This document shows, piece by piece, positions 22,001 to 30,713 of a DNA stretch of 64,000 nt. The position numbers were made by a program, and so were the translations under genes. The first letter of the stretch is position 1, and each line of letters begins with the position of its first letter. Under the pieces are notes generated by a model that saw only the letters and a list, made by a program, of their open reading frames with translations, did not search any database and was not told the DNA's origin. Where the stretch lies: positions 124,001 to 188,000 of the forward strand of contig CBDHHF010000030.1 of assembly GCA_965263205.1 (NCBI GenBank), read 5' to 3'. This DNA is from JBCCIM01 sp965263205. Lineage in GTDB: Bacteria > Bacteroidota > Rhodothermia > Rhodothermales > JAHQVL01.

Positions 22001-23073
22001 TTGACAGCGCTAGCGATTCGGTGGACGTATTCTCCATGAATCTGCAGGCAGATTACATTTACCACGTGCGTACCATCAAACCTGAAGATGGTGGTTTCAC
22101 GGGTTCGTTCTCTGCGAAGCTGTTCAAAGGGTCTGATACGTCGACAAACTTGCTCGATGAAGACAACCGCGGGTACAACAGCCGCTACTCGGGAAGTAAC
22201 GTGAAGCTGAACATCATCCCGGATGAGACAGCAGAATACTTCCTGCACCTGACGGGTGTTGGCGGTGCCGGCGCGTACAAAGTTGGCCTCAAAGCCCGTG
22301 ACATTGCTGAACTGAAAACACTTGGCGAGCCAAACAACACCGTTGCAGATGCAGACGAGAATGGCGCACAGGAATTCAACGCACCTGGCGAAACACTCCT
22401 GTCTATGCTCTACAACGAGAGCTTTGCCTGGACGGCCGGCGATGCCATCTCTACACAGTTTAGCGATGACATCGACATCTATCGCTACGATCTGGTAGCA
22501 GGCGATACGCTGATCGCAGAATCGTCTCCTGCTGATGGTCCGCTGTGGCCACGTGATTACGACGGCTTCATGCGTCTCCTCAACGCCGCCGGCGACACGC
22601 TGGTGAGCAACGATGACGGTGGCTTTGACTGGCACTCACGCATCGAGTATGTGGCGGATGCCGACATGTCGGTGTACGTGATGCTGCACTCTCAGGACTT
22701 CGGTGGTGCAACCGATCGTGACCCATCTCGTGGTGAGTACCGCTTGTCGGTTACCAAGCTTGATGGTACACCGATCACCATCACCGACGTTGAAGACGCG
22801 GAAACCCCATACGCGTTTGAACTGGAGCAGAACTACCCGAATCCGTTCAACCCATCCACAACGATTTCCTACACCATTCCACAGGCTGTGGATGTTGAAC
22901 TGGCTGTGTACAACGTACTTGGTCAGCGTGTAGCAACACTGGTTAGTGGCATGAAGAACGCCGGCGTTCATGAAGTCAGCTTCGACGCTTCCCAGCTTGC
23001 ATCTGGTCTGTACCTGTACCGGATTACAGCTGGTAAAAATATTAGCGTGAAAAAAATGCTGCTGGTTAAGTAG
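19017..23073 (+). CDS. Very large secreted protein of PPC-like repeats with T9SS sorting domain; frameshifted
   Basis: The ATG at 19017 begins a signal peptide (FTKIVCSALCCLLFAGTVFGQ). One extra C at 19307-19308 breaks the frame after SEAEPN; removing it yields 1351 aa. At least seven units have the bacterial pre-peptidase C-terminal (PPC) look: an EPN start, then D(x)DxYxF/Y (DVDVYKFTVN, DDYYRIFM, DLDHYYFDV, DTDFYKFNLEAGKSYSF, DEDWFRVQMTSGQTLIAE, DIDIYRYDLVAGDTLIAE), then a DxxL strand and a tyrosine-rich end. No protease or other catalytic domain is present. The C-terminus is a canonical sorting domain (EQNYPNPFNPSTTISY, ending VKKMLLVK). An adhesive or structural surface protein is plausible; activity unknown. 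Confidence 0.87.
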
Positions 23074-23099
23074 TAGTACCATACGCTGAATTGCAAGAA

Positions 23100-23133
23100 A
23101 GGGCGTACGTGGGTAAACTCCTGCGTACGCCCT
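23100..23133 (+). terminator. Hairpin terminator after the PPC-repeat gene
   Basis: GGGCGTACG at 23101-23109 pairs with CGTACGCCC at 23124-23132 across a 14-base loop, followed by the weak T-tract TCATTT. It lies 27 bp after the stop codon at 23073 and before the lipoprotein gene at 23164, so transcription may partly stop here. Confidence 0.6.
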
Positions 23134-23163
23134 CATTTGCAACCACCTAATGGGACCATCGTT

Positions 23164-24564
23164 TTGAAAAATACCCTTTTCTTGTTGTTTGTTGTCCTGC
23201 TACTTTTTTCGGCAGGATGTGCTAAAGAGGAGCCGGCTGATGTTGTGGCACGGGTTGGTGATGTGGTTATTACGGTAGATGACTACCTGATGAACTATGA
23301 GTTTGGGCATGGCCATTTGCGCACAGGCGCACAACCCAAACAAACGTATTTGCAATTTCTGATCAAGGAAGCATTGCTCGCCCAGGAGGCGCGCCGGCTA
23401 GAGCTCGATACGCTGCCTGTAGTCCGCCACGCCATGCACACGCTGCGTGAAGAGTTGTTGATTGAGCGCGTATTCGAAGAAGAGGTGCTGGCCGGCATTG
23501 CTGTCACGGAAGACGAAATCCGCGCGGAAATCAACAAAGATGCGGTCAACTTCCAATTTCGATTGTTACCCGTAGATACCGAAGCCAGAGGGCAACAGCT
23601 ACGCGCCCAAATGCTGCAATCGAGTTTTGCTGAAGTCATGGAAGCACAACTTGAAGCAATTCCCGAGCTAAGGACGGTAGAAGGTCAGCTCACTTCGCCT
23701 TATGTAGGAGCCGAAGACCTTGATGCCGAAATCATGCAGATCATTCAAGATCTTCCCCTGCAAACGCCTTCCGAGCCCGTGTTGTATCGGGGCGCATGGT
23801 ACCTTTTTGAGGTGACCGACATCCGCAGGAAACGGCTTGCTGAAGAAGATTACACGCTCAAAGCTCCATCTTACGAAAAAATTATCTTCAATCGGAAAGC
23901 GATGGACGAAGGGGCACGGTTTGTCGATGCCTTGATGTCGCCGCTCGATGTACGAACGCACCGGGAAGGGTTTGAACTGCTCAATGAAGCACTGTTCGCG
24001 TGGTACACGGTGGAGCCACCCGAACGGAATCTGAATACCTATGCGGATCGGTCTCGCGCCTATATCGCGCAACTGGATGCTGCGCGCGAAATACCGCTTG
24101 TTGCTTTTGATGGGAAGACATGGTCGATCAATGATTTTATGACCCACTTCACGCCGGCACGCTATCAGTTGCGTGCGGATGATGCCGGTGCATTCAAAGC
24201 GCGCCTTTCCAATGTTGTTGCCCTTGTTGTGCGCGATCACGTTTTGCTCAATATGGCAGAAGATGGTGCGCTTGCAAATGGCGCAGGCTTTCAGGCCGAC
24301 TTGAAACGCTGGGAAGACAAATGGCTTTTCCAGGCCTACCGCGACCAGGTGTTGAGCCATCCCGAAACCAACTGGCAACACCTTGTCGCCAAAGCGGAAA
24401 GTTTACAGGCCATCTACCCACCTGAAATCAATCTGGCTGTTCTGGATACGCTGCAAACCAGCGTGTCAAAAGCAAACCCCACCATGACAGTGCATTTGTT
24501 CAAAAACAATGCGAACAAAATGCCGCGTCCTATTGCTGACCCCAACTGGCAACCTGCGCTTTAG
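23164..24564 (+). CDS. SurA/PpiC-like periplasmic foldase lipoprotein
   Basis: I place the start at TTG 23164 because it gives a short lipoprotein signal (KNTLFLLFVVLLLFSAGC, lipobox FSAGC); no in-frame ATG precedes it. About 466 aa. Residues 25-110 (VVARVGDVVITVDDYLMNYE, FLIKEALLAQEARRLELDT) are the SurA-type N-terminal helical region that flanks PpiC domains. A degenerate PPIase-like region follows (about 110-200) and a second helical half repeats similar features. The catalytic parvulin residues are not obvious, so a chaperone role without isomerase activity is possible. Its position after a run of large exported proteins fits a helper for envelope protein folding. Confidence 0.7.
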   Translation: MKNTLFLLFVVLLLFSAGCAKEEPADVVARVGDVVITVDDYLMNYEFGHGHLRTGAQPKQTYLQFLIKEALLAQEARRLELDTLPVVRHAMHTLREELLIERVFEEEVLAGIAVTEDEIRAEINKDAVNFQFRLLPVDTEARGQQLRAQMLQSSFAEVMEAQLEAIPELRTVEGQLTSPYVGAEDLDAEIMQIIQDLPLQTPSEPVLYRGAWYLFEVTDIRRKRLAEEDYTLKAPSYEKIIFNRKAMDEGARFVDALMSPLDVRTHREGFELLNEALFAWYTVEPPERNLNTYADRSRAYIAQLDAAREIPLVAFDGKTWSINDFMTHFTPARYQLRADDAGAFKARLSNVVALVVRDHVLLNMAEDGALANGAGFQADLKRWEDKWLFQAYRDQVLSHPETNWQHLVAKAESLQAIYPPEINLAVLDTLQTSVSKANPTMTVHLFKNNANKMPRPIADPNWQPAL

Positions 24565-24613
24565 CAATTGCCGCGCGGGATTTCTATTAGCCCACCCATT
24601 CGAAGATGCTCTC

Positions 24614-26227
24614 ATGAAAGCGCAACGTCATCTTTCTTATTTGTTTGTCGCATGCCTGGCGCTTGCCATTTGGGGATGTGATGTGTCTGGATCTGAACCT
24701 GTGGCAGCGCACGTGATTGTGCTGGGCATCGACGGCTTGAGTCCGGCCGGCGTGCAGAAAGCAACGACGCCAAACTTTAACCGGGTGATTGCAGGCGGTG
24801 CCTATACGTTTAGCGCGCGTGCGGTGCTGGGTACGTCGAGTAGCCAAAACTGGGCATCCATGATAATGGGAGCCGGTCCAGAGCAGCATGGCATCACGTC
24901 CAATGGTTGGGAGCGCAATAGCCACGCGATTAAGCCAACAGCAACGGGTCTGGAAGATATTTTTCCGACTATTTTTGGCCTTGTCCGTGAGCAACTGCCG
25001 GCAGCGAAAACGGCTTCAATTTATGACTGGGGTGGATTTGGCCGGCTTTACGAAAAAAGTGCGGTAGATGTAGATAAAAATCCGAAAGGTCCACGTGCCA
25101 CCATGGCAGAGGTGGTACAATTACTCAACGAAGAGATTCCGACGTTCACGTTCATCCATCTCGACCATGTGGATGGTGCGCTTCATGGTGCCGGCCATGG
25201 ATCGGATCCATATTTCACGGCGGTAGAGCTGGCAGACAGCCTTTTGGGCAACTTATTGTCAGTACTTGACGCAAAAGAAGCGTTTGCGCACACCACGCTC
25301 ATCATTTCATCGGATCATGGAGGCATTGGTACCCGACACGGCGGTGAATCGATGGATGAACTGGAGATTCCGTGGATGGCGTATGGTGCCGGTGTTAAAA
25401 AAGGCAAACAAATTGTTGATCCGGTTGATACCTACGATACTGCCGCAACAGCAGCGTATGTGTTAGGTTTGAATCAGCCGTATGCATGGATTGCTCGTCC
25501 GGTCGTGAGTGCATTTGAAGGGGGAAATGATCATGTTGTGGCTGCTACATCTCCTTACGCGCCGGCACCCAGAATTCACCCACCGATAGGTGAACTACGG
25601 GAAGATGGTCTTGAGGTAGCATTAAGTGTCGATCATCAAGATGCCGCGATTCACTATTCACTTGATGGCAGTATACCTGACGCAGACGCTCCGCGGTATG
25701 CATCACCGATTGCATTGACAGATCCTGTGTTGCTCAACGCCATCACGTTCACGGAAGATGGAGGCCAAAGTGTGGTAAGTACGGCTGAGTACCTTACGCC
25801 AGATAATGGGGTATCTTTCAGCTACTTTACGGGTGCCTGGCAAAAACTCCCCGACTTTGCTACGCTACGCCCGGTAAGTAGTGGGCGCGTGAAGCAATTC
25901 GACCTTACGGCTGTCCACAAGCGTGCCGACTTCTACAGCATCCTGTTTGACGCCTATTTGCAGGTGGATGCCGCAGGTACCTACACTTTTGAATTGATGG
26001 CAGATGATGGAGCAATGCTTTGGGTAAACCGCGAAGCGATTGTAGATTTGAACGGTACAGGAGGTGCACGAACTGAAACCGGTAGTATCGAACTCGCGGT
26101 GGGAAGACATCACGTGCTGGTGGGTTACCTGGAGACGTACGGCGACAACGTGCTCAACGTACAGTATGCCGGCCCTGATTTCGAAATGCAGCAAATTCCC
26201 GCGCGCGTGCTTTATACCACGCCATAA
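24614..26227 (+). CDS. Alkaline-phosphatase-superfamily phosphodiesterase lipoprotein with PA14-like domain
   Basis: The ATG at 24614 is used: it begins a lipoprotein signal ending IWGCD. 537 aa. Residues 30-310 match type I phosphodiesterase / nucleotide pyrophosphatase enzymes: VIVLGIDGLSPAGV (first metal Asp), a Ser-rich nucleophile loop LGTSSSQNWASM, HLDHVDGALHGAGHG and IISSDHGGIGTRHGG (metal ligands). A chitobiase-C-like strand domain (IHYSLDGSIPDADAPRY, about 335-395) and a PA14-like domain (YTFELMADDGAMLWVNREAI, about 450-530) follow and may bind carbohydrate. The gene lies 49 bp after the foldase gene. It probably acts in the periplasm or on the cell surface; its substrate may be a nucleotide, lipid head group or sugar phosphate. 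Confidence 0.85.
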   Translation: MKAQRHLSYLFVACLALAIWGCDVSGSEPVAAHVIVLGIDGLSPAGVQKATTPNFNRVIAGGAYTFSARAVLGTSSSQNWASMIMGAGPEQHGITSNGWERNSHAIKPTATGLEDIFPTIFGLVREQLPAAKTASIYDWGGFGRLYEKSAVDVDKNPKGPRATMAEVVQLLNEEIPTFTFIHLDHVDGALHGAGHGSDPYFTAVELADSLLGNLLSVLDAKEAFAHTTLIISSDHGGIGTRHGGESMDELEIPWMAYGAGVKKGKQIVDPVDTYDTAATAAYVLGLNQPYAWIARPVVSAFEGGNDHVVAATSPYAPAPRIHPPIGELREDGLEVALSVDHQDAAIHYSLDGSIPDADAPRYASPIALTDPVLLNAITFTEDGGQSVVSTAEYLTPDNGVSFSYFTGAWQKLPDFATLRPVSSGRVKQFDLTAVHKRADFYSILFDAYLQVDAAGTYTFELMADDGAMLWVNREAIVDLNGTGGARTETGSIELAVGRHHVLVGYLETYGDNVLNVQYAGPDFEMQQIPARVLYTTP

Positions 26228-26316
26228 CGTATCAAGCTAAGCAAAGGGCTGAACCGACGGTGTCATAGTTGAACGCGAACTTTGCAACGGTTCCGTATTA
26301 ATTGACCGTATTGCCC

Positions 26317-26838
26317 ATGAATCCTTCTCAGCTAGTCGATGCCCTCGTGTTACAGTATGAAGCAGCCCTCGAAATGCTTCGTGCCACCATGCAAGCTACG
26401 CCTGCCATCCTTTGGGATAACGATAAAGATGAAAATCGTACATGGCGGCTTGCGTACCACACCCTGCACTACACCAAAATGTACCTTGCTGCCTCGCCCG
26501 AGGCTTTTGTGATCTGGGAAGAGGCTGTTGAAGGTGCCGATAGCCTGGGGGGATCCTGGGAAGATCCCGGCGAAAGTGTGGCCGTTGATCGGGTGCATAC
26601 GCCTGAAGAACTGGTTGGCTTTATCGATTTACTGCTGGCAGATTTGCCTGATTCTGTTGCTGCGCTTCCGTTGGAAGCTGCTTCGGGATTTGAGTGGTAC
26701 CCTTTTTCGCGCTTTGAATTGCACCTCAATAGTATCCGTCACATCCAGCACCATACGGGGCAGTTGATCGAGCGGCTGCGTGTACATGGAGTAACCGGAA
26801 TCGACTGGCGAAGCGGGGACGGAGCAGTGGGGTGGTAG
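26317..26838 (+). CDS. DinB-family metal-binding protein
   Basis: 173 aa from the ATG at 26317 (an upstream in-frame TTG at 26302 is less likely). The four-helix DinB fold is suggested by an N-terminal helix (QLVDALVLQYEAALEMLRATM), AYHTLHYTKMYL with two His, and the C-terminal helix SIRHIQHHTGQLIERLR with the remaining metal-ligand His residues. DinB/YfiT proteins are often thiol-dependent transferases or stress proteins, but the role of this member is unknown. It faces the inositol-phosphatase-like gene, with 33 bp between the two ends. Confidence 0.82.
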   Translation: MNPSQLVDALVLQYEAALEMLRATMQATPAILWDNDKDENRTWRLAYHTLHYTKMYLAASPEAFVIWEEAVEGADSLGGSWEDPGESVAVDRVHTPEELVGFIDLLLADLPDSVAALPLEAASGFEWYPFSRFELHLNSIRHIQHHTGQLIERLRVHGVTGIDWRSGDGAVGW

Positions 26839-26871
26839 TTTCTGCGTTAAGCCATCTGTTTTCAATGTAGC

Positions 26872-27666
26872 TTATGGCAGAATAGCAGATAGCTCCAGCG
26901 TTTCGCAAACCCAATCGACCACTGCCGGCTTTCCGAAGACCCAGTCGTATCGCGGCTGTTCTTCATCCATGCGCATGCCCACGCACACTGCTTTGCCGCC
27001 GGCCTCCTTGATGAGGAGCACACTTGCCATGCAATCCCAAATACGGATATTGAAATCGACCATCGCCCCGACAACGCCTTCAGCAGCGAGGGTATGGCCG
27101 AAGCAGTCGCAATAGGTGCGAACATGCCCATGGCCGGCCATGAGCTGATCAAAAACATCTCCCAGATCACAGCTGACAAATTGCGCGCGTTCCCCGGTGG
27201 CTATAACTTCGTCTTCAATGGCGGCGCCTTCAGTAAGCTGCATGGCAACGGGTTTTCCGTTGCAGGTTGTGCCATGGCCTTTGGCTGCTGCGTATTGTTT
27301 GTCGAGTGCCGGCAGATCGATGACACTGACAAGCGGCGTTTGGTTTTCGAGCAAACACAGCATCGTACCGTATAGCGGAATGCCATGTTTGAAGCTATGC
27401 GTGCCGTCGATGGGATCGATCACCCAGGTATAATGGCCACCCCGATCGATGGTGGGAAACTCTTCCCCCAGGATATTATGCCCGGGGAAGGTACTGGCTA
27501 ATTGCTCGCGGATATAAGACTCGGTTTCTTTGTCAGCGCGCGTTACAAAGCTGTTGTCCTGCTTCTTGACGGCTTGCAAGTCACCACTTTCGACAATGGT
27601 GAGCAGGCGCTTGCGTGCGTTGTAAACAATGGTTGATGCAATTGTAAGTGTATGTTGTAAATCCAT
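26872..27666 (-). CDS. Inositol monophosphatase family phosphatase (HisN/SuhB-like)
   Basis: The start at 27666 gives MDLQHTLTIASTIVYNARKR, aligned with the usual family N-terminus; a frame extension to 27723 adds 19 residues without family likeness. 264 aa. Li-sensitive phosphatase motifs are complete: ILGEEFP (metal Glu), WVIDPIDGTHSFKHG (DPIDGT signature) and IRIWDCMASVLLIKEAGG (C-terminal WD motif). Family members remove phosphate from inositol-1-phosphate, histidinol phosphate or nucleotide 3'-phosphates. The THSF version and the length are close to HisN-type histidinol-phosphate phosphatases, but no his genes are near, so the substrate is left open. Confidence 0.88.
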   Translation of the reverse strand: MDLQHTLTIASTIVYNARKRLLTIVESGDLQAVKKQDNSFVTRADKETESYIREQLASTFPGHNILGEEFPTIDRGGHYTWVIDPIDGTHSFKHGIPLYGTMLCLLENQTPLVSVIDLPALDKQYAAAKGHGTTCNGKPVAMQLTEGAAIEDEVIATGERAQFVSCDLGDVFDQLMAGHGHVRTYCDCFGHTLAAEGVVGAMVDFNIRIWDCMASVLLIKEAGGKAVCVGMRMDEEQPRYDWVFGKPAVVDWVCETLELSAILP

Positions 27667-27755
27667 TGGATTGGAAATCAAAAGAACATGGGTAAGAGGG
27701 GGATGGCTATAGCATAGCATCATCGACGAAATAACGGTTTATCAAGATGTTATGA

Positions 27756-28829
27756 TTAGGCGTCGATTTGATTTGTCTGGATGGCATGCCACGCCATATC
27801 GCTGCATGCACGTACGGCGTGAATGAGGCCGGCAAACCGGGGGTCTTTGGTGTGGCCTTGTTTATACCTGGCGTAAATCTGCTGGACGATGCCGGCAATT
27901 TTGAAAAGGCCAAACGCGTAGTAGAAGACCAGGTGATCGAGCGAGCTACCCGCGGCATCGGCATACCAGTTAGCCAGGGTTGTCCGCGAAGGGTTACCCG
28001 GCAATGTTGTTGGACTCAATTTCAACGCCTGCATGGCTTCAGGATCGTCCTGAGCAACCCAATAACCCAGCGTCGTGCCGAGGTCCATCATGGGGTCGCC
28101 GAGCGTCGCCATCTCCCAATCAAGAATCCCGATAATCTGCGTCCAATCATCTGGATTGAGGATCACGTTGTCGTATTTGAAGTCGTTGTGGATGAGCGCC
28201 GTTTCATAGGTGGTTGGCTGATGATCAATAAGCCACGCCCCGACTTTATCCATCCGCTCAATGTCGTCGGTTTTGGCTTTGGCGTATCGCTTAATCCAGC
28301 CTGAGACTTGCCGTTCGACATACCCTTCAGGCTTACCGAGGGTATCGAGACCGGCGGACTTGTAGTCGTACCTGTGAAGATCTACCAGTTTCTCGATGAA
28401 CCGTCTGGCGATGGATGCCATGCGTTCAGGTGCCGGCTGCATTGCCGGTGGCATGCCGGCTCTGAGAATTACACCGTCGATGCGTTCCATCACGTAAAAG
28501 TGGGCACCAATCACGTTGGGATCTCCGCAGTAGAGGAGAGGTGCCGGGACCTCCGGGTATAAGGGGTTGAGGCCGTTCAAAATGGTATACTCCCGCATCA
28601 TGTCGTGCCCCGACTTGATGTTTGCGCCAGGAGGCGGTCGGCGTAGAATAAGCGGGATGTCTTCCCAGGTAATCTCAAATGTCAGGTTGGAATAGCCACT
28701 CGGAAATTGCCTGACTTTGATGGGGTGGTTTGTCGGCGGCAGAAATTGACCAAGATAGTTTTGCAGCGCTGCTATGTCGATCGCATGCTGATCTCGTACC
28801 TGCACGGGTTGATCGCGCCAGTCGCTCAT
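27756..28829 (-). CDS. APH-type phosphotransferase, ACAD10/11 kinase-domain-like
   Basis: 357 aa. The aminoglycoside-phosphotransferase/choline-kinase fold is shown by FPSGYSNLTFEITWED (nucleotide loop), LRRPPPG, YVMERIDG, the catalytic loop ALIHNDFKYDNVILNP (HxD...N) and the metal motif GILDWEMATLGDPMMDLG. This form, next to an acyl-CoA dehydrogenase, is the bacterial counterpart of the kinase half of ACAD10/ACAD11 and resembles LvaA of levulinate catabolism. It overlaps the dehydrogenase gene by 4 bp (ATGA), so the two are translationally coupled. From that family knowledge I infer that it phosphorylates a 4-hydroxyacyl-CoA; the sequence does not prove it. Confidence 0.87.
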   Translation of the reverse strand: MSDWRDQPVQVRDQHAIDIAALQNYLGQFLPPTNHPIKVRQFPSGYSNLTFEITWEDIPLILRRPPPGANIKSGHDMMREYTILNGLNPLYPEVPAPLLYCGDPNVIGAHFYVMERIDGVILRAGMPPAMQPAPERMASIARRFIEKLVDLHRYDYKSAGLDTLGKPEGYVERQVSGWIKRYAKAKTDDIERMDKVGAWLIDHQPTTYETALIHNDFKYDNVILNPDDWTQIIGILDWEMATLGDPMMDLGTTLGYWVAQDDPEAMQALKLSPTTLPGNPSRTTLANWYADAAGSSLDHLVFYYAFGLFKIAGIVQQIYARYKQGHTKDPRFAGLIHAVRACSDMAWHAIQTNQIDA

Positions 28830-30097
28830 GATTTGCCGTTTGTATGTTGATCGCCTGTGCCGTTGGCGCCATCAGCTGCAGCGGTATTTTCAGGTGGCGC
28901 ATAAGCTTTTAGAATGAGCCGTGCAGCCCGGCTTTTATGCACTTCGTCTGCGCCGTCGTAGATACGGCTCGCGCGTTCGTGTCGGTACCAGAACGAGAGC
29001 AGGGTATCATCGCTCATGCCGAGCGCGCCGTGTACCTGAATGGCGCGGTCGAGTACCTTTTGGAGGACGCCGGCGACATAAAACTTGATGAGTGAGATGT
29101 CGATACGGGCTTCGTAGGCGCCGGCTGTGTCGATCTTTCTTGCGGCATCCAAAATCAGGTGGCGCGCGGCATTGATTTCGACACGGCTTTCAGCGATGAA
29201 GTGCTGCATGGCTTGCTTGCTAGCCAGCGTAACGCCCGGTCGGAGTTCACGCGAAGCAACCCGTGTGCACATCATTTCAAACGCGCGTTCGCAGATGCCC
29301 ATCCAGCGCATGCAATGGTGAATGCGGCCGGGGCCCAGTCGTTCTTGTGCGATTTTAAAGCCGGCGCCTTCTTCGCCCAATAAAAAACTACGCGGTACGC
29401 GTACATTTTCGAGCTTGACTTCGGCGTGACTCATCCAGTCTTCGCCTTCGTCACCCATCACTGAAATATTGCGAATACGCTTAAAGCCCGGTGTATTGGT
29501 TGGTACAATAATCTGGCTTGCGCGCTCGTAGGGGCTTTCTGCGAGCGGGTTGGTAATGGCCATCACAATGGCAAAGCTTGCGCCATCCGCACCCGTGGTA
29601 AACCATTTGTGGCCGTTGATGACGTATTCTTCGCCGACTTTCGTTGCCGTTGTGTGGAGGACCACTGGATTTGATCCTGCCTGGCCTGGCTCTGTCATGG
29701 CAAAACAACTGCGAATAGAGCCGCGCAGGAGGGGCTTCAAGAAGTGTTGTTTCTGCTCGGGTGTGCCGTGGGCGATGAGGATTTCCATATTGCCGGCATC
29801 GGGGGCCTGGCAATTGAACACGTAATGCCCGAACGGAGAGCGGCCAAGGATTTCGCTAATGCGACCGTAGGCTTGTAAGCGCAGCCCCAGGCCACCAAAC
29901 GCATGGGGTATTTGGGGCGTCCACCAGCCGCGTGCTTTTACTTGCTCGCGTTTCTTCTCGAGCATGGGCAGTAAATAATTGAAACGGCCTTTTTGCCAGC
30001 TTTTTTCGAGCGGAACGAGTTCTTCGTCTACAAACGCGCGGATGGCGGCGAGTGACTTTTCAAAAGCGTGTGGTGTTGAGACATCCGAAAACTGCAT
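28826..30097 (-). CDS. Acyl-CoA dehydrogenase, ACAD10/11-like
   Basis: The start at 30097 (MQFSDVSTPHAFEKSLAAIRAF) is preferred to an upstream extension to 30160, which has no family likeness. 423 aa. Visible features: RGWWTPQIPHAFGGLG, the FAD/substrate strand FAMTEPGQAGSNPVVLHTTA, HKWFTTGADGA, the helix QVHGALGMSDDTLLSFWYRHERASRIYDGADEVH and a final RLIL. The RIYDGADEVH ending is the ACAD11-like form. In that subfamily a partner kinase phosphorylates a hydroxyacyl-CoA and the ACAD member eliminates the phosphate; here the partner is the overlapping downstream gene. A tail of Gly/Asn-rich residues follows. The gene is read from a minus-strand run that includes VOC and SDR proteins. Confidence 0.88.
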   Translation of the reverse strand: MQFSDVSTPHAFEKSLAAIRAFVDEELVPLEKSWQKGRFNYLLPMLEKKREQVKARGWWTPQIPHAFGGLGLRLQAYGRISEILGRSPFGHYVFNCQAPDAGNMEILIAHGTPEQKQHFLKPLLRGSIRSCFAMTEPGQAGSNPVVLHTTATKVGEEYVINGHKWFTTGADGASFAIVMAITNPLAESPYERASQIIVPTNTPGFKRIRNISVMGDEGEDWMSHAEVKLENVRVPRSFLLGEEGAGFKIAQERLGPGRIHHCMRWMGICERAFEMMCTRVASRELRPGVTLASKQAMQHFIAESRVEINAARHLILDAARKIDTAGAYEARIDISLIKFYVAGVLQKVLDRAIQVHGALGMSDDTLLSFWYRHERASRIYDGADEVHKSRAARLILKAYAPPENTAAADGANGTGDQHTNGKS

Positions 30098-30196
30098 ACG
30101 GGTTGCCGGCTTGTGGGCAGGGCGTTTTCGAATATCGCCCTTTGCGCAGGAAATGTCCAATACCTGTGGCGCTTTCTGCTGAAAAGCAGACCCATG

Positions 30197-30586
30197 TTAA
30201 CCCATCGAGGTACACAATTCGATCAGTACACCATCGGGAGCCTGGACGTAAGCCACGGTTTGTCCCCATGGTTTTTGCGCGGGTGCTGCAACAAGCGATG
30301 CGCCAGCATCCGTTGCAGATGCTACAGCTGCGGCCACATCATCTGTGACAAAAGCAATTTCGAGGCCGGCAGGTTTATCCGTTGCCGTGAGGGGGGTGTA
30401 CCCATAGGGGAAATTGGAATTGCCCAGCTCGTGAGAGGCAAAAGCCAGGACTGTCGATCCTGTCTGCAGTTCGGCATAATCACCGCTTTCATGGACAAAT
30501 TTTGAGGTTAACCCGAATGCTGACTGGTAAAAGTTTATTGCTGCGTCAACGTCCGCTACATAAATGATGATATATCCAAGTTGCAT
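30197..30586 (-). CDS. VOC (glyoxalase/bleomycin resistance) family protein
   Basis: 129 aa with two beta-alpha-beta-beta-beta halves: MQLGYIIIYVADVDAAINFYQSAFG at the start, ELQTGSTVLAFASHE, LEIAFVTDDVAAAVASATDAGA in the second half and a C-terminal VQAPDGVLIEL strand. The final Glu and other positions fit a metal site at the sheet edge, although the first ligand position is not a His. Family members are lyases, dioxygenases or binding proteins. It lies 99 bp upstream of the acyl-CoA dehydrogenase start in the same direction and may belong to that operon. Substrate unknown. Confidence 0.85.
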   Translation of the reverse strand: MQLGYIIIYVADVDAAINFYQSAFGLTSKFVHESGDYAELQTGSTVLAFASHELGNSNFPYGYTPLTATDKPAGLEIAFVTDDVAAAVASATDAGASLVAAPAQKPWGQTVAYVQAPDGVLIELCTSMG

Positions 30587-30713
30587 GGTCTAAAGCTGCT
30601 TCGTTTTAAGTTGTATACCGCAGCTAATTTCTAAATAGCCGATGCCAACCCTGTGTCACTATGCAGCATTATTATAGGCAGCATTAAATTGAACAGGGCC
30701 GGCATCGCAGTTT

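Noticed and set aside
21754..22635. A 293-codon minus-strand frame opposite the PPC-repeat gene
   Set aside because: It mirrors repeated Asp/Gly codons of the sense gene and has no start context or family.
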